From CAYVZZ01 sp964456185 (lineage in GTDB: Bacteria > Pseudomonadota > Gammaproteobacteria > Pseudomonadales > Alcanivoracaceae), in contig CAYVZZ010000023.1 of assembly GCA_964456185.1 (NCBI GenBank), positions 1 to 24,134 of the forward strand: a stretch of 24,134 nt of DNA, given 5' to 3'. Numbering within the stretch: the first letter of the stretch is position 1; each line of letters opens with the position of its first letter. A program made the position numbers and the translations under genes. Below the pieces are notes generated by a model, which was given only the letters and a program-made list of their open reading frames with translations, made no database searches and had not been told where the DNA came from. Below are positions 5,924-13,375 of this stretch, one piece after another.

Positions 5924-6661
5924 ATGGCGGTATCCGGGAAAGACAAGTCACCACGCTATCAGCGTATTCTGCTGAAGCTAAGCGGCGAGGCGCTGGCAGG
6001 CAGTAATAAAGTGGGTATCGATCCTAAAGTCCTCGATACCATGGCGTTAGAAATCGGCCAGCTTGTCGGCATTGGCGTACAAGTCGGTTTGGTGGTCGGC
6101 GCGGGTAATCTGTTTCGTGGCGCCGAGCTGCAAAGCGCTGGGTTAGATCGTGTTGCCGGTGACCACATGGGCATGTTGGCCACGGTTATGAACGGTTTGG
6201 CATTACGCGATGCACTGGAACGTTCTAATATCCGCACTCGCTTAATGTCGGCTATCCCCATGAGTGGTATTGTCGAGCACTATGATCATCGCCATGCCAT
6301 TCGTTATCTAAAAAATGGCGAGGTTGTCATTTTCGGTGCGGGTACCGGTAATCCTTTTTTTACAACGGATTCCGCCGCCTGTCTGCGGGGCATTGAAATA
6401 GGCGCCGATGTGGTATTAAAAGCCACTAAAGTCGATGGGGTATACGACTCAGACCCCGAGGCCAATCCCAATGCCGTCAAATATGATCATCTAACCTATG
6501 ATGACGTGCTGGATAAGAAGCTGGGTGTAATGGACCTGACGGCCATTTGCCTGTGCCGTGATCACGGTATGCCATTGCGGGTTTTTAATATGAATAAACG
6601 TGGCGCGCTGCTTGACCTGATGCTCGGTGAGCATGAAGGCACGCTGGTAGAAGCCAAATAG
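5924..6661 (+). CDS. pyrH: UMP kinase
   Basis: This hexameric bacterial kinase of the amino-acid-kinase fold phosphorylates UMP to UDP in pyrimidine nucleotide synthesis. The 245-residue length is close to E. coli's 241. Visible motifs are the N-terminal RILLKLSGEAL phosphate-binding strand and loop (about residues 14-24), GAGNLFRGAEL (about 58-68), the UMP-binding DHMGMLATVMNGLALRDAL segment, GTGNPFFTTDSAA (about 141-153), and the ATP-site TKVDGVYDSDP (about 166-176). The ATG at 5924 has a strong AAGGAG 5 bases upstream. It is followed by frr after 18 bases, the usual pairing. Confidence 0.97.
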   Translation: MAVSGKDKSPRYQRILLKLSGEALAGSNKVGIDPKVLDTMALEIGQLVGIGVQVGLVVGAGNLFRGAELQSAGLDRVAGDHMGMLATVMNGLALRDALERSNIRTRLMSAIPMSGIVEHYDHRHAIRYLKNGEVVIFGAGTGNPFFTTDSAACLRGIEIGADVVLKATKVDGVYDSDPEANPNAVKYDHLTYDDVLDKKLGVMDLTAICLCRDHGMPLRVFNMNKRGALLDLMLGEHEGTLVEAK

Positions 6662-6679
6662 CAAATTGAGGTAATAGAC

Positions 6680-7237
6680 GTGTTGCAAGCCATTCATGAA
6701 GACGCGCAAACGCGCATGAAAAAAAGCCTGGAATCCTTGGATAAAGCGTTACAAAAAGTGCGCACGGGTCGTGCCCATCCCAGCCTGTTAAGTGGCATTA
6801 CGGTGCCCTATTATGGTGCCGATACACCGTTGCAGCAGTTGGCTAACGTCAGCGTGGAAGAAGGGCGTACGCTGGTTGTTAACGTGTTCGATAAGCAGGT
6901 CGTACCTGAAGTTGAAAAGGCGATCTTGGCATCCGATTTGGGGCTGAATCCGTCCACCGCAGGCAATGTTATTCGCCTGCCTTTGCCGCCGTTGACGGAA
7001 GAAACGCGTCGCGACCTGGTGAAGGTTGTGCGTGGTGAGGCGGAACAGGCACGCGTAGCCATTCGCAATATTCGACGTGACGCTAATGGCTCTTTAAAAG
7101 ATTTACTAAAAGAGAAAGAAGTGTCTGAAGATGATGAGCGGCGTGCTGAAGAAGCTGTGCAGCAGCTCACTGACGAAATGGTGGCGAAGGTAGAAACCAT
7201 GCTCAAGGACAAAGAAGACGAGTTGATGACGGTGTAG
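6680..7237 (+). CDS. frr: Ribosome recycling factor
   Basis: RRF works with EF-G to split post-termination ribosomes. The 185 residues equal the E. coli length. Visible features are the N-terminal helix MLQAIHEDAQTRMKKSLESL, the signature KVRTGRAHPSLLSGI (about residues 26-40), the small beta domain with VPYYGADTPLQQLANV, and the long C-terminal helices with EEARRDLVKVV-type sequence (here EETRRDLVKVVRGEAEQARV). The start is GTG at 6680, with TGAGGT about 7 bases upstream; no ATG fits the family N-terminus. A 7-base-pair hairpin spans its stop codon. Confidence 0.97.
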   Translation: MLQAIHEDAQTRMKKSLESLDKALQKVRTGRAHPSLLSGITVPYYGADTPLQQLANVSVEEGRTLVVNVFDKQVVPEVEKAILASDLGLNPSTAGNVIRLPLPPLTEETRRDLVKVVRGEAEQARVAIRNIRRDANGSLKDLLKEKEVSEDDERRAEEAVQQLTDEMVAKVETMLKDKEDELMTV

Positions 7238-7244
7238 CGTCATC
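7225..7244 (+). other. Hairpin spanning the frr stop codon
   Basis: GATGACG (7225-7231) pairs perfectly with CGTCATC (7238-7244), placing GTGTAG, including the TAG stop of frr, in the loop. No T tract follows, so it is not an intrinsic terminator. It may be a processing or stability element between frr and uppS. Confidence 0.4.
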
Positions 7245-7279
7245 TTGGCTCTTCCTTGTCACCAGGTATTACGGTTTTT

Positions 7280-8071
7280 ATGAACGACATTTCAGATAAC
7301 CCATCACAAGCGCCGGATATCGATAGCCATCGACCGGGGCTGCCTCGTCATCTTGCCATTATCATGGATGGCAACAACCGCTGGGCACGGGCGCGAAACC
7401 TGCCCGGCGGAGAAGGCCACAAGGCCGGTGAAGACGCGGTCTATCACATTGTCCGATATTGCGCCGAGCAAGGCGTGAAGTTTCTTACCTTATTCGCGTT
7501 CAGTTCTGAAAATTGGCGTCGGCCACCGGCCGAAGTCGATCAATTGATGGCAATTTTCTTGCAAACCCTGAATACTCGTGTGGAAGAGTTGCATGAACAG
7601 GGCGTGCGTCTGCGTTTTATTGGCGATCCAACAGCCTTTTCCGACAGGATCCAACAGCGCATGCAAGAGGCCGAACAAAGAACCTATCATAATCAGCGTA
7701 TGACCCTGGTGATTGCGGTGAATTATGGTGGTCAGTGGGATGTGGCTAATGCGGCCAAACAGCTAGCAGCTGAAGTGGCTGCGGGCATGCGAGAGCTTGA
7801 CAGTATCGACTGTCGTGCCATGCAAAGTGTGATTTCCATGGGCGATTTGCCTCCCGTGGATTTGTTGATTCGCACCGGCGGTGAGTTGCGCATTAGTAAC
7901 TTTTTGCTATGGCAAGTGGCCTACAGTGAATTTTATTTTTGTGATGTGCTATGGCCCGATGCCGATAGCCATTTGTTAGACGCCGCTTTTGCCGATTATG
8001 CGTCGCGACAGCGGCGTTTTGGGCGTTCCGGCGTTGAAATCACCAAACATCAAGAGAGCCAGACGTGCTAA
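7280..8071 (+). CDS. uppS: Undecaprenyl diphosphate synthase (cis-prenyltransferase)
   Basis: UppS condenses eight isopentenyl diphosphates onto farnesyl diphosphate to make the C55 carrier for peptidoglycan and O-antigen synthesis. The conserved blocks are all present: HLAIIMDGNNRWA with the catalytic Asp of MDGN, GHKAGEDAV, LFAFSSENWRRP, VIAVNYGGQWD, and the C-terminal PPVDLLIRTGGELRISNFLLWQ with YSEFYFCDVLWPD. I chose ATG 7280 (263 residues) because the family's first conserved block then lies near residue 26. A TTG at 7256 would add 8 residues and cannot be excluded. AGGT upstream is a weak ribosome site. The end overlaps cdsA by 7 bases. The substrate pathway is noteworthy because dxr, the committed enzyme for isopentenyl diphosphate in the MEP route, is missing from its usual place two genes on. 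Confidence 0.96.
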   Translation: MNDISDNPSQAPDIDSHRPGLPRHLAIIMDGNNRWARARNLPGGEGHKAGEDAVYHIVRYCAEQGVKFLTLFAFSSENWRRPPAEVDQLMAIFLQTLNTRVEELHEQGVRLRFIGDPTAFSDRIQQRMQEAEQRTYHNQRMTLVIAVNYGGQWDVANAAKQLAAEVAAGMRELDSIDCRAMQSVISMGDLPPVDLLIRTGGELRISNFLLWQVAYSEFYFCDVLWPDADSHLLDAAFADYASRQRRFGRSGVEITKHQESQTC

Positions 8072-8883
8072 AAAAACGTGTTATCACAGCCCTGATTCTG
8101 GTTGCCATTGTTTTGAGTGCGCTGTTCTTTTTACAGCGTACCGAGCTTGCTATTATTGCGGGTTTGTTTTTCCTTGCCGCAGGTTGGGAATGGTCGGGCA
8201 TGATGGGGGCAGTATCTTACCCGTTTAGGGTGATCTGGCTATTGTCGCTGGCTGTTCTGATGTGCGCAGTGGAGTATTTTCATGCCAGCCTGGGCGGCAT
8301 CAACTGGCTGGCATTGTGGTGGTTGTTACCGGCAGTGCTTGTGCCGCTTTATCCGCGCCTAGCAAATGCCTGGTTTCATCGCCCGCTAATGGTCATCTTG
8401 GGTTGGCTTTTGTTGGTGCCCTCGTTTGAAGCCGTTGTAAATTTGCAGGCGGCAGGTGCTGGTGGCATTGAAGGGCCATTGGCCTTGTTGCTGGTGTTGG
8501 TCTGGGTGTGGGCTGCCGATACAGGTGCCTATTTTACTGGGCGCACTTTGGGTAAAAATAAGCTTGCTCCGTCGGTTAGCCCCGGAAAAACCATCGAAGG
8601 GCTGGCCGGTGGTATTGTCTTGCCGTTGTTGGTGACGCTTGTTATTTGGTACGCCGCTTCGGTTGATGGCAGCCTATGGCAATGGCTGTTGATTACCTTG
8701 TTAACCGTGCTGGCCGCCGTGCTGGGTGATTTGTTTGAAAGCATGGTGAAACGTAAGGCTGGTGTAAAAGATAGCGGCAAACTACTGCCGGGGCATGGGG
8801 GCATGCTCGACCGCATTGATAGCGTAACCGCTGCTTTGCCCGTAGCGGTGGCGTTGTTTGCTGCCTTTTCGTTGCTTGGCTAG
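8065..8883 (+). CDS. cdsA: Phosphatidate cytidylyltransferase (CDP-diglyceride synthase)
   Basis: CdsA makes CDP-diacylglycerol from phosphatidic acid and CTP at the inner membrane, the branch point for all phospholipids. The 272-residue protein is polytopic, with hydrophobic segments from residue 8 onward (LILVAIVLSALFFL, IIAGLFFLAAGWEW and several more). It carries the family signature in the C-terminal half: WAADTGAYFTGRTLGKNKLAPSVSPGKTIEGL (about 151-182), then GDLFESMVKRKAGVKDSGKLLPGHGGMLDRIDS (about 221-253), with the metal-binding acidic residues. It starts at GTG 8065 inside the end of uppS, with AAGAGAG upstream. Its normal downstream neighbour dxr is absent; a 124-base gap to rseP follows. 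Confidence 0.96.
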   Translation: MLKKRVITALILVAIVLSALFFLQRTELAIIAGLFFLAAGWEWSGMMGAVSYPFRVIWLLSLAVLMCAVEYFHASLGGINWLALWWLLPAVLVPLYPRLANAWFHRPLMVILGWLLLVPSFEAVVNLQAAGAGGIEGPLALLLVLVWVWAADTGAYFTGRTLGKNKLAPSVSPGKTIEGLAGGIVLPLLVTLVIWYAASVDGSLWQWLLITLLTVLAAVLGDLFESMVKRKAGVKDSGKLLPGHGGMLDRIDSVTAALPVAVALFAAFSLLG

Positions 8884-8903
8884 CCGATGCAAAGCCGTGC
8901 AAG

Positions 8904-8931
8904 GGAACCAACTGTGCATTGGTCAGTCGAA
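8904..8931 (+). promoter_or_regulatory. sigmaE-type promoter upstream of rseP-bamA-skp
   Basis: GGAACCA (8904-8910), 15 bases, then GTCGAA (8926-8931) matches the sigmaE/AlgU consensus (GGAACTT, 15-16 bases, GTCTAA) at all positions that matter most: GGAAC in the -35, and TC with the final A in the -10. It lies 77 bases upstream of the rseP start, in the only sizeable gap of this operon. In E. coli sigmaE promoters drive rseP, bamA and skp, so the biological fit is strong. Found by eye only. Confidence 0.6.
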
Positions 8932-8967
8932 GCCCTAACCAAACCGATAAATTTAGAAAATAACATC

Positions 8968-9015
8968 ATGAAGCGTCCGATTTGTCCGGCCGTCAGGGAG
9001 CGTGGCATTGCTTGA
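8968..9015 (+). other. 15-codon reading frame overlapping the rseP start
   Basis: ATG 8968 to TGA 9013-9015 encodes MKRPICPAVRERGIA; its stop overlaps the proposed TTG start of rseP by 8 bases. There is no clear ribosome site before it. It could be chance, a coupling leader peptide for rseP, or a scar of a deleted dxr, whose first residues in many bacteria are also Met-Lys/Ser-Arg-Pro-like. None of these can be decided here. Confidence 0.2.
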
Positions 9016-10365
9016 GTCCTTGTTGGCTTTTGTTGCAACTATTTTGATTATTGTGGCCTTTCACGAATATGGCCACTTTTTGTGTATGCGTTTATTTGGT
9101 GTGCGCATNNNNNNNNNNGCATTCTGACCTACTCCATCGGGTTCGGTCCGCGTTTGTTGCATTGGAAGAGCAAAAAGTCTGGCACCGATTACGTGATCGC
9201 TGCCATTCCATTAGGTGGCTACGTCAAACCCTACGATAGTCGCGCTGAAGGCAAGTTGCTGGAAGGCGGGCAAGAGGGCGCAGAAGGGCGAGACGATGAA
9301 GATTTTGCCCAAAAGCCGGCTTGGCAACGTTTCATTACCTATGCGGCCGGTCCTTTTGCCAATTTCTTGTTGGCGTTTATTTTTTACTGGGTTATCTCTG
9401 TGCATGGTCAGCTTGGCATGGTGCCCAAGGTGGGGCAGGTGGCACCACAATCGGTTGCTGCCACAGCAGGCGTGCGGCCGGGCGATCAAGTTGTAGCCAT
9501 TAATGGAGATAAGGTGGCAACTTGGCAACAGGCCACCATGGCGTTGTTTGGTCAGGTAGGCAGTGATCAGCCGGTAGTGTTTAGTGTCTTGCGCCAAGGG
9601 CAGCCGGTGGATATTCGCCTGTCTTTGGGAGAATGGGCGAGTAACCCGCAGCAATCTCCGCTGACCGTTTTAGGTATTACTCCCAAAGCCCCCGGGGCGG
9701 TCCTGGGCGATATTTTAGAAGACAGTGCGGCGGCAAAAGCCGGGCTGCAAGAAGGCGATACCATTCGTCAGGTGAATGGCAAGCCCATGAAAAGCTGGGG
9801 CGACTGGGTAAAGGTGGTGCGCAGCCATCCTGGTGATGAGCTGGATGTCACGGTATACCGTCAAGGCCAGCTGTTAACCCTGTCATTAACCCCCGAGCCG
9901 ATTGATGCCAATGGTAAAACTATTGGGCGGGCGGGTGTCATGCTTGGCGGTTTAGCGATGATTCAATATGGCCCCCTAGAGGCCATTTCCGCAGCCTGGG
10001 ATAAGCTGTGGCAAGAAACAGCCATGATTGTCAACTCGACGTGGCAATTGTTGGTCGGTGATTTGAGCCTTAAAGCGTTGGGTGGGCCGATTACCATTGC
10101 CGAGGCGGCGGGTGATACAGCCGCGGTAGGCATTGTGGTGTTCTTAGGCTTTCTGGCATTCTTCAGCATCAGTTTAGGGGTGTTGAATTTGTTGCCAATT
10201 CCTATGCTGGACGGCGGCTGGATGGTTTTTTGTGCCATTGAAGGCATTATGCAACGTCAGCTATCCGAGAAGTTTCTGGTTTGGGCGCAAGGCATTGGTT
10301 TCAGTTTGGTGATGGCGCTAATGGCGCTGGCAATTTATAACGACTTGATACGGCAGTTTGGATGA
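9008..10365 (+). CDS. rseP: RIP metalloprotease RseP (site-2 protease), interrupted by an assembly gap
   Basis: RseP is the inner-membrane zinc protease that cleaves anti-sigma factor RseA after DegS, releasing sigmaE. The TTG at 9008 has AGGGAG 7-8 bases upstream. It gives LLESLLAFVATILIIVAFHEYGHF, with the zinc site HEYGH at residues 19-23. After the 10 Ns (9109-9118) the frame resumes as ILTYSIGFG, then GTDYVIAAIPLGGYVK, two PDZ domains, and NLLPIPMLDGGWMVF with the third zinc ligand Asp in LDG near 10210. The frames before and after the gap differ. However, pre-gap bases end in GCAT and post-gap bases start with GCAT. Collapsing the Ns and one GCAT (14 bases) restores the frame, reads GVRILTYSIGFG like other RseP proteins, and gives 447 residues against 450 in E. 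coli. It overlaps bamA by 4 bases (ATGA). Confidence 0.93.
9109..9118. other. Run of 10 Ns (assembly gap) inside rseP
   Basis: Ten unknown bases are flanked on both sides by GCAT (9105-9108 and 9119-9122). The N count is best read as a scaffolding placeholder. The neighbouring protein sequence argues that the true gap is zero or negative, with the two contig ends overlapping by four bases. Confidence 0.95.
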
Positions 10366-12803
10366 ATTGGAATAAGAATTTACGGCAAGGGCAATATGCT
10401 CTGGCAGCAGGGCTGCTGTGTGCTTTGATGGGGTGGTCGTCCTTGGCACTAGCAGCCAAGCCGTCGCCGATGCAGCCCTCTTCTACCTCGTCTTCTGCTG
10501 CAATAACACCGGCAGCACCTTTGCCGTTTGTTGTTAAGCAAATCAAAGTGACCGGGCTGCAGCGATTGCCGGCTTCACGGGTGTATGGGCTGTTGCCCAT
10601 TCATGTGGGCGACAAGGTGAACCAGGCTGACATTAGTGGTGCCATCGAGGCACTTTTTCAAAGTGGTGATTTTGAGGATATTCGGATGCTGCGGGATGGC
10701 AGCACCTTGCTTATTTCCGTGTCTGAACGTCCATCGATTTATAAGGTGGAAATTGAAGGCAATAAATCCATTTCAACGGATGATTTGCGTAAGGGATTGA
10801 AGGCGGCTGATCTGCTGGAAGGTGACGTATATAAGCGCTCGACACTGAGCAGCATTACGGGTGAATTGGAGCGCCAATACGTCGCCCAGGGGCGCTATGC
10901 CGCCCATGTGGAAACTGACGTCACGCCGTTGCCGCGTAATCGGGTCAAGCTGACCATTAAAGTGTACGAAGGTGATGCGGCCCGCATTAAAAACATCAAC
11001 ATTGTCGGCAACCACAAATATTCCGATGAAGTGCTGCTGGAGCAAATGAAGCTCAAAGCCAGTCACTTTTTCTCCTTTTTCACGGGGGACGACAAATATT
11101 CGCGTGAGCGCCTGTCGGGCGATCTGGAAACACTGCGCTCTTGGTACCTGGATCGCGGCTATATCCGCTATAACGTCAAATCGGTGCAGGTATCTGTTAC
11201 CCCCGATCATGAGCACGTGTTCATTACCATTAATATAAGTGAAGGCGACCGCTATTCGGTGGGTAAAGTATCACTAGAAGGTGATTTGCCAATTAATCGT
11301 GATCAGCTGGAACCCCTGTTGATTATGAAGAAAGGGCAGGTGTACTCACAACAGATCCAAACCTATACGTCAGATTTGTTGACGCGCCGCCTCGGCAACG
11401 CAGGCTACACCTTCGCTGAGGTGAAAGGCCATCCGGTAATACATGACGATGATCATACGGTGGATGTCACCTTCCTGGTGAAGCCGGGCAAGCGGGTTTA
11501 TGTCAATAACATCGCCTTCAAAGGCAACCACAAAACGGCCGACAAGGTGCTGCGCCGAGAAATGCGCCAGTTTGAATCGGCACCGGCCAATACTGCGCTA
11601 ATTAATTTATCCAAATCACGCCTGATGCGTTTGGGCTTTTTCAGTAAGGTTGATGCGAATACCGATGTGGTGCCAGGCACTGATGACCTGGTGAATGTCA
11701 CCTATGATGTGGATGAACAGCCATCTGGTTCTATTGGTGCCAACGTAGGCTATTCCGATGCCAATGGCATTATTTTTGGTGCCAGCATCAGTCAGAACAA
11801 CTTTATGGGTTCGGGTAACCGCGTGTCCTTTTCTTTACGCCGTTCTGAGATTTCCGAAAGATACAGCTTCTCGCATTACAACCCCTATTACACGCCAGAT
11901 GGCGTAAGCCGTGGTTTCAGTCTGCATTACAGCAAGATTAACTACGATAATGCCCGCGTTGATATTGCCCGCTACGCAGCAGACCGCATGGGCGGAGCGG
12001 TGACTTACGGTTACCCGGTATCGGAATATTCGCGTATTAACTTTGGCTACAGCCTTGAGCGCATTGATGTCCACAGCGGCAACTTCGTGCCTTGGAGTAT
12101 TTACCACTTCTTGCAGCGCGAGGGTGATCGCTATAACGAATTTAGCTTGAATCTGGGCTTGTCGACTAGCACCCTAAATAGCGGCCGCATGCCGGACCGC
12201 GGCTGGTCGCAGAACACCTCGCTAGAGATTGCTACGCCGTTGGGTACATACTCCTACGCCAAGCTGACGGTTAACGCCCAGCGCTACTTCCCCATTCATG
12301 GCCATTGGGTGCTGCGCACCAGCTTGAAAGCAGGCATCGGTATGGGTTATGGCAATGACGAAGATGCCGACGGCAAGCTGCCGTTCTTTGAAAATTACTA
12401 TTCGGGCGGTGTCGGCTCTATCCGTAACTATCGTGCTTATTCGCTTGGGCCGCGCTCGCAAAGCTGGGCTTATGTACAGGCGGGCGTTACCGATTACAAC
12501 CCCGACCCTGTCGGTGGCAATGCGGTAACCGAGCTAAGTGCCGAATTGATTTTCCCAACACCCTTTGCGCCTGACTCGCGTAGTGTGCGCACCTTCTTGT
12601 ATTTTGACGCCGGTAACGTTTTCCAACTGGGAAATCGTCCCGCATATACGTATTATCCGGATGGGCTGCGTTATTCAGCCGGTATTGGTTTGGCGTGGCT
12701 AACCGCTATCGGGCCGTTAAGTTTCAATATTGGCCGTGCCTTGAATCCGGAAGACATGGATGACACCGAAGTGTTCCAGTTCTCGCTTGGGCGCATGTTC
12801 TAG
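10362..12803 (+). CDS. bamA: Outer membrane protein assembly factor BamA
   Basis: BamA is the Omp85 core of the BAM complex, which folds beta-barrel proteins into the outer membrane. The 813 residues (810 in E. coli) comprise a signal peptide ending near residue 31 (SSLALAA), a Pro/Ser/Ala-rich linker (about 32-48), five POTRA domains (about 50-450, first strand FVVKQIKVTGLQRL), and a 16-strand barrel ending in FQFSLGRMF with the terminal Phe required for recognition. The barrel begins with the GSIGANVGYSDANGIIFGASISQNNFMGSGN segment. The loop-6 motif, normally (V/I)RG(F/Y), reads IRNY at residues 687-690: the Arg is kept but the Gly is Asn. The ATG lies inside the rseP stop, with no obvious ribosome site, so translation is probably coupled. 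Confidence 0.97.
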   Translation: MNWNKNLRQGQYALAAGLLCALMGWSSLALAAKPSPMQPSSTSSSAAITPAAPLPFVVKQIKVTGLQRLPASRVYGLLPIHVGDKVNQADISGAIEALFQSGDFEDIRMLRDGSTLLISVSERPSIYKVEIEGNKSISTDDLRKGLKAADLLEGDVYKRSTLSSITGELERQYVAQGRYAAHVETDVTPLPRNRVKLTIKVYEGDAARIKNINIVGNHKYSDEVLLEQMKLKASHFFSFFTGDDKYSRERLSGDLETLRSWYLDRGYIRYNVKSVQVSVTPDHEHVFITINISEGDRYSVGKVSLEGDLPINRDQLEPLLIMKKGQVYSQQIQTYTSDLLTRRLGNAGYTFAEVKGHPVIHDDDHTVDVTFLVKPGKRVYVNNIAFKGNHKTADKVLRREMRQFESAPANTALINLSKSRLMRLGFFSKVDANTDVVPGTDDLVNVTYDVDEQPSGSIGANVGYSDANGIIFGASISQNNFMGSGNRVSFSLRRSEISERYSFSHYNPYYTPDGVSRGFSLHYSKINYDNARVDIARYAADRMGGAVTYGYPVSEYSRINFGYSLERIDVHSGNFVPWSIYHFLQREGDRYNEFSLNLGLSTSTLNSGRMPDRGWSQNTSLEIATPLGTYSYAKLTVNAQRYFPIHGHWVLRTSLKAGIGMGYGNDEDADGKLPFFENYYSGGVGSIRNYRAYSLGPRSQSWAYVQAGVTDYNPDPVGGNAVTELSAELIFPTPFAPDSRSVRTFLYFDAGNVFQLGNRPAYTYYPDGLRYSAGIGLAWLTAIGPLSFNIGRALNPEDMDDTEVFQFSLGRMF

Positions 12804-12852
12804 CAGAGAACGTATTGTTTCAAACCGCCGTATTACAAAACAGGAGATAAAG

Positions 12853-13359
12853 ATGCGGAAATTAAGTTTGATTGCCTTGCTGGCAGTTTTTCTACCCTTA
12901 GCAAGCTATGCCGATTCACGTGTGGCTGTGCTGGATCCATTGGCCGCCGTGGTCAATACGGATTATGTGCAGAATCGGCAGCATAAGTTGCAAGACGAGC
13001 TCAAAGATAAGCAAGCCAAAGCGAAAAAATTGGCCGGTGAGTTGCAGGGGCTGCAGAAGAACCTGCAGCGTAATGCCGCCACCATGAGCCAAGAAAAAAA
13101 GCAGGACATGCAAGATGACTTCACTACCAAGCGGATGGAGTTCCAATCTATCCAGAAGCTCATTAAGCGTCGAGTACAAACGGATCAGCGTGATGTGATG
13201 CAAACCATTCAGCCGAAGTTTCAGCAGGTGCTGAAGCAGTTTGTTGAAGACCATGACATCGACGTGGTGATTAATGCACAAGCGGTAATGTACGTACGTC
13301 CTGACATTGATATCACCAAGGCCATTACCGCCGAGCTCAACAAACTCGATATCGAATAA
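12853..13359 (+). CDS. skp: Periplasmic chaperone Skp (OmpH family)
   Basis: Skp is a trimeric jellyfish-shaped chaperone that carries unfolded outer-membrane proteins across the periplasm to BAM. The 168-residue precursor has a signal peptide MRKLSLIALLAVFLPLASYA, with cleavage expected after residue 20. The mature part opens with DSRVAVLDPLAAVVNTDYVQ (first beta strand), has a long charged helical arm (about residues 45-115, rich in Lys, Gln and Glu) and returns with DIDVVINAQAVMYVRPDIDIT (second part of the trimer core), the usual OmpH/HlpA order. The ATG at 12853 has a strong CAGGAG 6 bases upstream. It stands 49 bases after bamA, a gap with no recognisable terminator. Confidence 0.93.
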   Translation: MRKLSLIALLAVFLPLASYADSRVAVLDPLAAVVNTDYVQNRQHKLQDELKDKQAKAKKLAGELQGLQKNLQRNAATMSQEKKQDMQDDFTTKRMEFQSIQKLIKRRVQTDQRDVMQTIQPKFQQVLKQFVEDHDIDVVINAQAVMYVRPDIDITKAITAELNKLDIE

Positions 13360-13375
13360 GCAACCGGGGGGCAAG

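Noticed and set aside
9082..9108. rseP starting at ATG 9082 in the post-gap frame
   Set aside because: That start lies out of frame with the HEYGH zinc site and exists only because of the arbitrary number of Ns.
9008..10365. True frameshift or pseudogene of rseP
   Set aside because: The shift is fully explained by the N run plus a duplicated GCAT; the collapsed gene has family length and all catalytic motifs.
12804..12852. sigmaE promoter directly before skp
   Set aside because: GAACGT occurs in the gap but no TC-containing -10 stands 15-17 bases downstream.
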